Source: an uncultured Clostridia bacterium (GTDB lineage: Bacteria > Bacillota > Clostridia > Christensenellales > Aristaeellaceae). From it: DNA of 14,227 nt. Location of the stretch: positions 1 to 14,227 of the forward strand of contig CAMDVP010000052.1 of the NCBI GenBank assembly GCA_945877525.1. The letters run 5' to 3'. Of the stretch, positions 7,163 through 13,578 are shown piece by piece. Numbering within the stretch: the first letter of the stretch is position 1; each line of letters starts with the position of its first letter. The translations under genes and the position numbers were made by a program. A model generated the notes under the pieces. The model was given only the letters and a program-made list of their open reading frames with translations. It did no database searches and was not told the DNA's origin.

Positions 7163-8671
7163 ATGTCCTTTTTTTCCACACGGGGCGGCGCCTGCGTAAC
7201 GGCCTCTCAGGCCATTCTCTACGGCCTGGCCGCGGACGGGGGCCTGTATGTGCCCGCCATGTTCCCGCAGATTTCCCGCAAAAAGCTGCTGGAGCTGGTC
7301 AATATGACCTACTGCCAGCGGGCTTCCGCCATTCTGCGCACCTATCTGGAGGATTTCTCCATTCCCGAAATCGACGCGGCGGTGTCCGCGGCCTATGCGA
7401 AGGACAAGTTCGACGACGCGGCCATCGCGCCCCTTCGCCGCCTGAACGACAGCACCTATGTGCTGGAATTGTTTCACGGCCCCACCCTGGCCTTCAAGGA
7501 CATGGCTCTGCAGCTGCTCCCCCACCTGACTACCCTCTCCGCCCGTAAAAACGGTGAGGAGCGGGAGGTAAGCATCCTGGTGGCCACCAGCGGCGACACG
7601 GGCAAGGCCGCCCTGGAGGGCTTCAAGGACGTGCCCGGCACCAGCTGCACCGTGTTCTATCCCATGGACGGCGTAAGCCGCGTGCAGCAGCTGCAGATGA
7701 CCACCACCGGCGGCGACAACACCCACGTCATTGCCGTGAAGGGCAATTTCGACGACGCGCAGACGGGCGTAAAAGCGCTGTTCTCCTCCGCAGAATTCGC
7801 CGGGGACATGAACGCGCTGGGCAAGGTGCTGTCCTCCGCCAACTCCATTAACTTCGGCCGTCTGGTGCCACAGGTGGTCTATTACTTCAGCGCCTATGCC
7901 GATCTGCTTGCCCGGGGCGACATCCAACCCGGCGAGCCAGTGAACTTCGTGGTGCCCACCGGCAACTTCGGCAACATCCTCGCCGCGTACTACGCCCGCA
8001 GCATGGGGCTGCCCGTTGGCAGGCTGATCTGCGCCAGCAACCGCAACAACGTGCTGACCGATTTCTTCTCCACCGGCATCTACGATGTGCGCCGCCAGTT
8101 CTTCAAGACCACCTCCCCCAGCATGGATATTCTCATCTCCTCCAACCTGGAGCGCCTGCTCTTTGAGGTGGCCGACCGGGACGGCGAGCTGATTGCCACC
8201 TGGATGCGCCAGCTGAAGGAATGCGGCAGCTACAGCGTGGGCGAGCAGCGGCTGGACTGGCTTAACGCTATCTTTGCCTCCGGCTTTGCCGACGACCGGC
8301 AGACCGCCGAAGAAATTCGCACCGTGTTCCTGCAGGAGCATTACCTGATGGACACCCATACCGCCGTGGCCAGCCATGTGCTGCGGGAATACCGCCAGCG
8401 CACCGGCGATGCCACCCCCACGGTGATCGTCTCCACCGCCAGCCCCTACAAGTTTGCCGGGGATGTGCTTTCCGCCCTGCGGGACGAGGGCGCGCCCCGC
8501 GAAACGGACGCCTTCCGCTGTGCGGAGGCGCTGGAGCAGCTGTCCGGCGCACCTGTGCCCGCCCAGGTGCGGGAATTGCGGAACCTGCCCGTGCGCCACA
8601 CCGCCTGGTGCGAAAAGGATACCATGGGTCAGGCCGTGCTTCGGGCCTTTGAGCCGGATTCCTGCTGCTGA
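7163..8671 (+). CDS. thrC: Threonine synthase
   Basis: The 502-residue PLP enzyme converts O-phosphohomoserine to threonine and phosphate, the last step of threonine synthesis. It is of the long bacterial type. The N-terminal part has STRGG and ADGGLYVP (24-31). The PLP lysine is Lys112 in FHGPTLAFKDMA. SGDTGKA (143-149) binds the cofactor phosphate, and VPTGNFGN lies in the middle of the protein. The frame is open back to 7112, but that would place the start inside the terminator. ATG 7163 has GGGAGGG about 8 bases upstream and starts where the family does. I see no convincing promoter in the 32 bases between terminator and start. The usual partners hom and thrB are not adjacent. A bidirectional terminator follows. 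Confidence 0.95.
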   Translation: MSFFSTRGGACVTASQAILYGLAADGGLYVPAMFPQISRKKLLELVNMTYCQRASAILRTYLEDFSIPEIDAAVSAAYAKDKFDDAAIAPLRRLNDSTYVLELFHGPTLAFKDMALQLLPHLTTLSARKNGEEREVSILVATSGDTGKAALEGFKDVPGTSCTVFYPMDGVSRVQQLQMTTTGGDNTHVIAVKGNFDDAQTGVKALFSSAEFAGDMNALGKVLSSANSINFGRLVPQVVYYFSAYADLLARGDIQPGEPVNFVVPTGNFGNILAAYYARSMGLPVGRLICASNRNNVLTDFFSTGIYDVRRQFFKTTSPSMDILISSNLERLLFEVADRDGELIATWMRQLKECGSYSVGEQRLDWLNAIFASGFADDRQTAEEIRTVFLQEHYLMDTHTAVASHVLREYRQRTGDATPTVIVSTASPYKFAGDVLSALRDEGAPRETDAFRCAEALEQLSGAPVPAQVRELRNLPVRHTAWCEKDTMGQAVLRAFEPDSCC

Positions 8672-8698
8672 TACGGACGGCCGATGCCACCCGACCAT

Positions 8699-8745
8699 AA
8701 AAAAACGGGAGCGAACCTGCACGGCTCGCTCCCGTTTCGTTTTTT
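8699..8745. terminator. Bidirectional terminator between thrC and the small membrane protein gene
   Basis: AACGGGAGCGA (8704-8714) and TCGCTCCCGTT (8726-8736) form an 11-base perfect stem with an 11-base loop. On the plus strand a run of six T follows (8740-8745). On the minus strand the A-run at 8699-8705 gives a T-run. It serves thrC and the convergent gene ending at 8755. Confidence 0.92.
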
Positions 8746-8754
8746 CAATGCATG

Positions 8755-8895
8755 TCAGTCAGCCATCGGATAGGCCCGCTGATATTCCGCACGGTAGAAA
8801 TTCTCCATGTTTTCCCGCTCGCAGGATTCATGTCCCTGCTCCTTGACCATCCATCCCACCAGGCCCACAAACGCGAACAATGCAATGTACAGCAT
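8755..8895 (-). CDS. 46-residue single-pass membrane protein, function unknown
   Basis: The frame from ATG 8895 encodes 46 residues. A hydrophobic segment, LYIALFAFVGLVGWMV (2-17), is followed by a charged tail rich in Glu, Arg and Tyr with one Cys (about residue 25). The lysine after the segment suggests an N-out, C-in single span by the positive-inside rule, though this is weak evidence. AGGAGG lies 7 bases before the ATG. The same frame is open up to 9003, but only this ATG has a ribosome site. A TATAAT promoter lies about 70 bases upstream, and the bidirectional terminator closes the gene, so this is a complete small transcription unit. I do not recognise a family. Confidence 0.72.
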   Translation of the reverse strand: MLYIALFAFVGLVGWMVKEQGHESCERENMENFYRAEYQRAYPMAD

Positions 8896-8962
8896 GTTCC
8901 TTCCTCCTATCATCTGGTCAGTCCGTGAAGGCTGACTTGCAAATTGGCTTTCAAGCAACTCT

Positions 8963-8990
8963 ATTATATGCAAATCCCGGAAAAAATCAA
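8963..8990 (-). promoter_or_regulatory. Promoter for the 46-residue membrane protein gene
   Basis: On the minus strand, TTGATT (8990-8985), a 16-base spacer and TATAAT (8968-8963) lie about 70 bases before the ATG at 8895. The spacing is slightly short but the -10 is perfect. A second, weaker possibility is TTGACA at 9033-9028 with TTGAAT at 9010-9005. Confidence 0.65.
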
Positions 8991-9085
8991 GAGGTTTTTG
9001 CAAGATTCAATGCAAAAATGTTTGCCTTGTCAATCCTGCAAAATCCCATTTCCGGCCAATTGAAAAGCCTTGCGTCATGCGGACA

Positions 9086-9200
9086 GGCTGCTGTTCCCTT
9101 GCAGGAATTCGGTGGAAATCCTGCAAAACGCCCCGTTTGGCACAGCAGCCGCCCCTTTCTCCGCCGAAATCAGGGCTTTTCAGAAAAAAGCCTTTTCTTT
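9086..9200 (+). ncRNA. Candidate structured RNA or structured regulatory element in the 387-base intergenic region
   Basis: The non-coding stretch 8896-9282 contains nested complementary segments. GGCTGCTGT (9086-9094) pairs with ACAGCAGCC (9142-9150). Inside lie a 12-base-arm hairpin (9099-9110 with 9115-9126, one A-A mismatch, loop GGTG) and a small hairpin, AAACG/CGTTT (9126-9138). A terminator-like hairpin follows at 9174-9192, then a T-rich run. This would be a multi-branch RNA of about 115 bases on the plus strand. I see no good plus-strand promoter before it and recognise no known RNA family. It may instead be a protein-binding region upstream of the peptidase gene. No credible protein-coding frame is seen here. 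Confidence 0.3.
9174..9199 (+). terminator. Weak terminator-like hairpin
   Basis: GGCTTTT (9174-9180) pairs with AAAAGCC (9186-9192) around a 5-base loop, followed by TTTTCTTT. The stem is short and AT-rich. The T-run coincides with the -35 region of the downstream promoter, so the element would separate anything transcribed upstream from the peptidase transcript. Confidence 0.4.
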
Positions 9201-9221
9201 CAACGCTTTTTGTGGTAGAAT
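9193..9221 (+). promoter_or_regulatory. Extended -10 promoter for the peptidase-efp operon
   Basis: TGG followed by TAGAAT (9216-9221) makes an extended -10. The -35 is weak, TTTTCT (9193-9198), at 17 bases, the same combination as at the ksgA promoter. The leader to the TTG start at 9283 would be about 55 bases. Confidence 0.55.
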
Positions 9222-9282
9222 ATTGGGTGGACATGTCTGCCCGCCCAAGGGCTGCATGATCCGGGAAAGGCAGTGAACAGTT

Positions 9283-10356
9283 TTGACAGCTTCCGAAAGA
9301 CTGGTGGAGCAGCTTGGCCTGACCGCCCATGACGCGGTCGCCGTGCACAACCCCTCCAACATGTTCTATCTCACCCAGGGCTACACCGGCGAGGGCGCGG
9401 TGTATATTTCCGGCACCCGCCGGGTCATCATCACGGATTTCCGCTACACCGAGCAGGCCGAGCGCCAGGCCCCCGGCTTCCAGGTCGTCATGACCGACAA
9501 GAGCCTCAGCCATAACCAGTGGATTGCACGCTTCTGCGCCGAGGACGGAGTGGAGGTTCTCCGCTATGAGGACGATTACCTCACCGTTTCCGCCTTCGAG
9601 GCCCTGCGTCATGCCGTGGGCGACGGGGTAACCTACCGTTCCCTGGAAAAGGCGCCGGAAAAACTCCGGGAGATCAAGACCCCCGATGAAGTCGAGGCCA
9701 TCCGCCGGGCCTGCGCCATCACCAGCGCCGCCTTCGACGCGATCCTCCCCAAGATTCACGAGGGCATGACCGAGAAGGAGCTGCAGATCGAGCTGGATTT
9801 CACCATGCTCCGCCTTGGCGCCGACGGCAACGCCTTTGACACCATCATCGCCTCCGGTGAAAACGGCAGCCTGTGCCATGCCATCCCCGGCAGCCGCAAG
9901 CTGCGCAAGGGCGACATGATCACCATGGACTACGGCGCGAAGGTCGGCGGCTACTGCTCCGACATGACCCGCACCGTTGCCCTGGGCGAGCCCAGCGCCG
10001 AAATGCGCCGGGTGTACGACACGGTGCTCCACGCCCAGGAAACCTGCGAGCAGGCCCTGGCTGCGGGGAAGAGCTGCTTTGACATTGACAAGCTGGCCCG
10101 GGACTATATCGACGGCCAGGGCTACGCCGGCCGCTTCGGCCACGGACTGGGCCACGCGGTGGGCATCGACATTCACGAGAACCCCCGCCTGTCCATGGTC
10201 TGCCACGACATCCTGCAACCCGGCGTGGTCATGACGGTGGAGCCCGGCGTATATCTGCCCGGCGTGGGCGGCGTGCGCATCGAGAACACCTGCCTTGTCA
10301 CCGAAGGGGGCTGCGAGGCGCTGACCACCGCCCCCAAGCAGCTCATCATCCTGTAA
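9283..10356 (+). CDS. M24-family Xaa-Pro aminopeptidase (YqhT-like)
   Basis: The 357-residue metallopeptidase likely removes N-terminal residues that precede proline, in the cytoplasm. A creatinase-type N-terminal domain (about 1-125) is followed by a pita-bread catalytic domain. The metal ligands are visible: Asp216 (MDYG), Asp227 (SDMTR), His287 (GHGLGH), Glu320 (VEPG) and Glu334 (RIENT), with His199 (CHAIPG) as the likely catalytic histidine. The start must be TTG 9283: a stop codon lies in frame at 9274 and the next ATG would remove part of the N-terminal domain. GGAAAGG (9264-9270) is a rather distant ribosome site, so translation may be weak. It is followed by efp after 91 bases, the same pairing as yqhT-efp in Bacillus. 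Confidence 0.9.
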   Translation: MTASERLVEQLGLTAHDAVAVHNPSNMFYLTQGYTGEGAVYISGTRRVIITDFRYTEQAERQAPGFQVVMTDKSLSHNQWIARFCAEDGVEVLRYEDDYLTVSAFEALRHAVGDGVTYRSLEKAPEKLREIKTPDEVEAIRRACAITSAAFDAILPKIHEGMTEKELQIELDFTMLRLGADGNAFDTIIASGENGSLCHAIPGSRKLRKGDMITMDYGAKVGGYCSDMTRTVALGEPSAEMRRVYDTVLHAQETCEQALAAGKSCFDIDKLARDYIDGQGYAGRFGHGLGHAVGIDIHENPRLSMVCHDILQPGVVMTVEPGVYLPGVGGVRIENTCLVTEGGCEALTTAPKQLIIL

Positions 10357-10447
10357 GCGGCGCTTCAAACGGTTGTCTGCCTGCTATGCGGGCTTTCAAT
10401 ATGACTGATTTCCAAAACCAAAGGACAAATAGATGGAGGAATGAATC

Positions 10448-11005
10448 ATGATTACTGCTGGCGATTTCAAAAAGGGCATCACCGTGGAATGGGACGGCGG
10501 CGTGTGGAACATTGTGGACTTCCAGCACGTGAAGCCCGGCAAGGGCGCGGCCTTCGTGCGCACCAAGATCAAGAACGTGATGACCGGCGCGGTGGTGGAG
10601 CGCTCCTTCAACCCCACCGACAAAATGCCCAAGGCCATCATTGAAACCAAGGAAATGCAGTACGTCTACAACGACGGCGATCTGTACTACTTCATGGACG
10701 TAGAAACCTACGATCAGATTCCCCTGGCCGCCGACAAGGTGGAGGACGCCATCCCCTTCGTGAAGGAAGGCACCAATGTGACCATGCGGTTCTTCAAGGG
10801 CTCTCCCTTCTCCGTGGAAGCGCCCAACTTCGTCACCCTGCAGGTGACCGACACCGAGCCCGGCTTCAAGGGCGACACCGCCTCCAACACCTATAAGCCC
10901 GCCACCCTCGAAACCGGCTATACCCTGCAGGTGCCCCTGTTCATCAACACCGGCGATATGATCCGCATTGACACCCGCACTGGCGAATACATGGAGCGCG
11001 CCTGA
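10448..11005 (+). CDS. efp: Translation elongation factor P
   Basis: The 185-residue EF-P binds between the ribosomal P and E sites and speeds peptide bonds at consecutive prolines. All three beta-barrel domains are present. The KOW-like N-terminal domain carries the loop PGKGAAF with Lys32, the residue that is modified in many bacteria. The end of domain III, GDMIRIDTRTGEY, is intact. ATG 10448 has GGAGGA at 10435-10440. An earlier ATG at 10441 is out of frame. The 91-base gap from the peptidase gene holds no convincing promoter or terminator, so the genes are probably co-transcribed. I see no gene for a known Lys32 modification enzyme (EpmA/B/C or YmfI type) in the window. Confidence 0.97.
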   Translation: MITAGDFKKGITVEWDGGVWNIVDFQHVKPGKGAAFVRTKIKNVMTGAVVERSFNPTDKMPKAIIETKEMQYVYNDGDLYYFMDVETYDQIPLAADKVEDAIPFVKEGTNVTMRFFKGSPFSVEAPNFVTLQVTDTEPGFKGDTASNTYKPATLETGYTLQVPLFINTGDMIRIDTRTGEYMERA

Positions 11006-11039
11006 TTCCGCGCTTCCCAGCCCAAAGGAGGTTCAACCC

Positions 11040-11513
11040 ATGAGCAAGCTGACTGACAAGGCAAGCTATCTGAAGGGCCTGGCCGCTGGCCTGAAGCTGA
11101 ACATGGAAAAGGACACCAACCAGCTGCTGCTGGAGGTGCTGAACATGCTCAGCGACATTGCCGAGGAAATGGAAGCCATGTCCGATGCCCACGACGAGCT
11201 GAACGAGTATGTTGAGAGCATCGATGACGATTTGGCCGATCTGGAGGAAACCCTCTTTGGCGACGACGAGGGGGACGGCTGCCATTGCGGCTGCGAGGGC
11301 GACGATTGCGACTGCGAGGATGAGGACTGTGACTGCGGCTGCGGGAATGACGACGAGCTGATTTCCTACGCCTGCCCCCATTGCGGCCACGAAATCGAGT
11401 TCCACGCCTCCGATGTGGACTTTGACGAAGACTATCTCTGCCCTGCCTGCGGCAAGCCGGTTTTCCCGGAGCTGGAGGAGGACGAGGACGACGGCGAGGA
11501 CGACAAGGAGTAA
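11040..11513 (+). CDS. CD1247-like clostridial protein with Cys/Asp-rich insert and C-terminal zinc ribbon
   Basis: The 157-residue protein begins with a helical, acidic domain (2-72: KASYLKGLAAGL, then repeated amphipathic helices). I recognise this as the clostridial CD1247 N-terminal domain type. A zinc ribbon follows, with CPHC (112-115) and CPAC (134-137), and the tail is nearly all Asp/Glu. Between the two domains, residues 74-105 hold eight cysteines in C-X-C steps (81, 83, 85, 90, 92, 97, 99, 101) among Asp and Glu, resembling a metal-binding segment. The frame is open to 10968, but AAAGGAGG (11025-11032) precedes ATG 11040. It lies 34 bases after efp and before a terminator, so it is the last gene of the peptidase-efp unit. 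Its function is unknown; a role in translation is inferred only from position. Confidence 0.85.
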   Translation: MSKLTDKASYLKGLAAGLKLNMEKDTNQLLLEVLNMLSDIAEEMEAMSDAHDELNEYVESIDDDLADLEETLFGDDEGDGCHCGCEGDDCDCEDEDCDCGCGNDDELISYACPHCGHEIEFHASDVDFDEDYLCPACGKPVFPELEEDEDDGEDDKE

Positions 11514-11543
11514 TGGCTTCCTGTCGGGCATTTCCCGCCATAC

Positions 11544-11589
11544 GGGCCGCCTGGCACCCCGCGCGGGTGATGGGCGGCCCTTCCTTTTT
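11544..11589 (+). terminator. Rho-independent terminator after the efp operon
   Basis: GGGCCGCC (11544-11551) pairs with GGCGGCCC (11573-11580). An inner stem, CACCC/GGGTG, lies within the loop, and TTCCTTTTT follows (11581-11589). It ends the transcript of the CD1247-like gene 30 bases after its stop. Confidence 0.85.
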
Positions 11590-11709
11590 GATGGAAGGCG
11601 CCGCGTCGGCAGGGATTTTCCTGCCTTCCGGCGAAATAAACAATGATGCCCGCACATCGGGCTACATGATTCCAATGTATGTGCGCACGGCGCAGAAATG
11701 AGGTGCATT
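11590..11709 (+). other. Leader region of the DUF1385 gene with several small dyads
   Basis: The 120 bases between the terminator and the DUF1385 start hold GGCAGG/CCTGCC (11608-11613 with 11620-11625), GCCCG/CGGGC (11648-11652 with 11658-11662) and TGCGC/GCGCA (11682-11686 with 11690-11694). The last ends 5 bases before the ribosome site GAGGTG. I see no convincing -35/-10 pair, although a promoter is expected here because of the terminator upstream. Confidence 0.35.
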
Positions 11710-12738
11710 ATGGCCAAGCAAGGTTCTGCCTGCCCCCGGGTTGATATCGGCGGTCAGGCTGTGATGGAGGGCGTGATGATGAAGGCTCCCGACGCCATCG
11801 CCATCGCCGTCCGCCGGCCGGATGATTCCATTGTGGTCAAGCGCAGGGATTACGCCTCCCCCGCCAAGAAGCATCCGTGGATGGGCTGGCCCCTGGTGCG
11901 GGGCGTGGTGAACCTGGTCACCATGCTGTCCTTTGGCATGACCACCCTGCAGGAATCCACCGAAATGCTCGGCGTGCTGGACGAAGAGCCTACCAAGTTT
12001 GAGAAATGGCTGGCCGCCAAGCTGGGCAAGGGCATCGACAAGGTTGTCATGGGCGTGGCCATGGTGCTGGCGGTGGTGCTGTCCGTGGGGCTGTTCATCC
12101 TGCTGCCCACGGCGGTGGAAAAGGGCGTGCTGGCGCTGGGCGCATCGGTCACCGCGGCAACGCTGATTGGCGGCGTGGTGAAGATCCTGATCCTGATTGC
12201 CTACATGATCTTCTGCGGCTTTGTGCCGGATGTGCGCCGCACCTTCCAGTATCACGGCGCAGAGCATAAGACCGTGTACTGCCACGAGTCCGGCTCTCCC
12301 CTCACCCCAGAAAACTGCGCCCCCTTCACCACCCTGCACCCCCGCTGTGGCACGGCGTTCCTGCTGATTGTGTTCATCATCAGCATCGCCCTGTCCCTGG
12401 TGGTGGGGCAGAACATCCACCAGTTCATCTGGCGCTTCCTGATGCACCTGGCGCTGCTGCCGGTGGTGGCAGGCATCAGCTATGAGGTGCTCAAGGGCCT
12501 GGCCCATTCCGACAGCAAAGCGGCGAGAATTCTCCGCTGGCCCGGATTGCAGATGCAGCGGCTGACCACCCGCCAGCCCGACAGCAAGATGCTGGAGTGC
12601 GCCATCGTGGCCATGAACGTGGCGCTCCACGGACTGCCGGAAAACGCCCCCAAGACCGAGGAAGGCTATACGCTGCTGCACTCCTACAAGGAGTCCGAGC
12701 CGGGCTATGTATTCCCGGATGCGGAGCCCCAGGCATGA
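11710..12738 (+). CDS. DUF1385 (YqhQ-type) integral membrane protein, predicted metal-dependent
   Basis: The 342-residue protein starts with the DUF1385 signature IGGQAVMEGVMMKAP (13-27). Hydrophobic spans lie at about 113-135, 148-170, 215-233 and 240-262. The conserved motif HGAEHKTVYCHE (182-193) and HPRCGT (210-215) supply His, Glu and Cys residues that could bind a metal; the family is annotated as predicted metal-dependent enzyme. Its reaction is unknown. ATG 11698 is also in frame, but GAGGTG (11700-11705) fits ATG 11710. The stop overlaps prmC by ATGA. In many Clostridia this gene precedes prmC and prfA, and in Bacillus yqhQ lies near efp, so both neighbourhoods are joined here. Confidence 0.9.
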   Translation: MAKQGSACPRVDIGGQAVMEGVMMKAPDAIAIAVRRPDDSIVVKRRDYASPAKKHPWMGWPLVRGVVNLVTMLSFGMTTLQESTEMLGVLDEEPTKFEKWLAAKLGKGIDKVVMGVAMVLAVVLSVGLFILLPTAVEKGVLALGASVTAATLIGGVVKILILIAYMIFCGFVPDVRRTFQYHGAEHKTVYCHESGSPLTPENCAPFTTLHPRCGTAFLLIVFIISIALSLVVGQNIHQFIWRFLMHLALLPVVAGISYEVLKGLAHSDSKAARILRWPGLQMQRLTTRQPDSKMLECAIVAMNVALHGLPENAPKTEEGYTLLHSYKESEPGYVFPDAEPQA

Positions 12739-13568
12739 CCCCCTGCGAGCTGATCCGCCAAACTGCCGCGCTGTTCCATTCGGCCGGGATCCCCGACCCC
12801 GCCTGGGACAGCGCGCTTCTGCTTGCCCATCTGACCGGGCAGCCGCCGCTGAACCTGCGGCTGGACACCGATACCCAGCTGAGTGAGGACGTTCTGCGAG
12901 CCTTTGCCGCATTGCGGGACAGGCGGCTTGAACGCACGCCCCTGCAATACCTGACGCATGAGCAGAGCTTCCTGGGCCACACTTTCTATGTGGACGAGCG
13001 TGTGCTGATTCCCCGGCCGGAAACGGAGCTGCTGGCGGAGCGGGTCATCCATGCACTGCGCCCCATCAAGACCCCCACTGCCCTGGATCTATGCTGCGGC
13101 AGCGGATGCATCGCCGTTTCGGTGGCGCTGGCACTGCCCGGAGCGCAGGTGCATGCGGCGGATTTATCCCCGGAAGCGCTGGCAGTCACCCGGCAGAACG
13201 CCGAGACACTGGGCGCACGGATCACCCTGCATCAGGGCGATCTGCTGGCGGCGGTAAAGGATCTGCGCTTTCACCTGATCGTCAGCAATCCGCCCTACAT
13301 TCCCTCGGCGGAGTGCGCCGCGCTGCAGCGGGAGGTTCTGCGGGAACCCTTCATGGCCCTGGACGGCGGCGGTGACGGACTGGATTTCTACCGCCGCATT
13401 TCCCGGGAAGCGCCGCGGCATCTTTTGCCCGGAGGCGCGCTGTTCCTGGAGGTGGGCTTCGATCAGGCGGAAGCTGTGTGCGCGCTGCTGGCTGCAGGCG
13501 GCTTCACCCGCACAGCTATTCACCCAGACCTGCAGGGCATCGGCCGCATGGTAGAGGCCTATGTGTAA
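12735..13568 (+). CDS. prmC: Peptide chain release factor N5-glutamine methyltransferase
   Basis: The 277-residue SAM-dependent enzyme methylates the glutamine of the GGQ motif in RF1 and RF2, which raises termination efficiency. Visible are a helical N-terminal domain (1-85), RPETE (94-98), the SAM-binding DLCCGSGCIAV (118-128), acidic Asp143 after the next strand, and the catalytic NPPYIP (185-190), followed by FLEVG near the end. Length is typical. The open frame runs back to 12597 within DUF1385, but ATG 12735 starts where PrmC proteins do, has GGAG 8 bases upstream and forms an ATGA overlap with the preceding stop. It is translationally coupled upstream and placed directly before its substrate gene prfA, 10 bases away. 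Confidence 0.95.
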   Translation: MTPCELIRQTAALFHSAGIPDPAWDSALLLAHLTGQPPLNLRLDTDTQLSEDVLRAFAALRDRRLERTPLQYLTHEQSFLGHTFYVDERVLIPRPETELLAERVIHALRPIKTPTALDLCCGSGCIAVSVALALPGAQVHAADLSPEALAVTRQNAETLGARITLHQGDLLAAVKDLRFHLIVSNPPYIPSAECAALQREVLREPFMALDGGGDGLDFYRRISREAPRHLLPGGALFLEVGFDQAEAVCALLAAGGFTRTAIHPDLQGIGRMVEAYV

Positions 13569-13578
13569 CGGAGGCGCT

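Noticed and set aside
7136..8722. 528-codon open frame on the minus strand over thrC
   Set aside because: Composition is typical of an antisense shadow, it spans two terminators, and thrC on the plus strand has all catalytic motifs.
9221..9240. T-box-like GGGTGGAC before the peptidase gene
   Set aside because: The full T-box consensus, specifier hairpin and terminator/antiterminator pair are not present.
9007..10368. 453-codon open frame on the minus strand over the peptidase gene
   Set aside because: It is a shadow of the M24 peptidase frame and runs through a promoter and hairpins. No ribosome site or family match.
10357..10447. Possible separate promoter for efp (TTGTCT at 10373)
   Set aside because: No acceptable -10 hexamer lies 16-18 bases downstream; co-transcription with the peptidase gene is simpler.
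11662..12912. 416-codon open frame on the minus strand over DUF1385
   Set aside because: His/Gln/Gly-rich shadow that crosses the DUF1385-prmC junction; no start signals.
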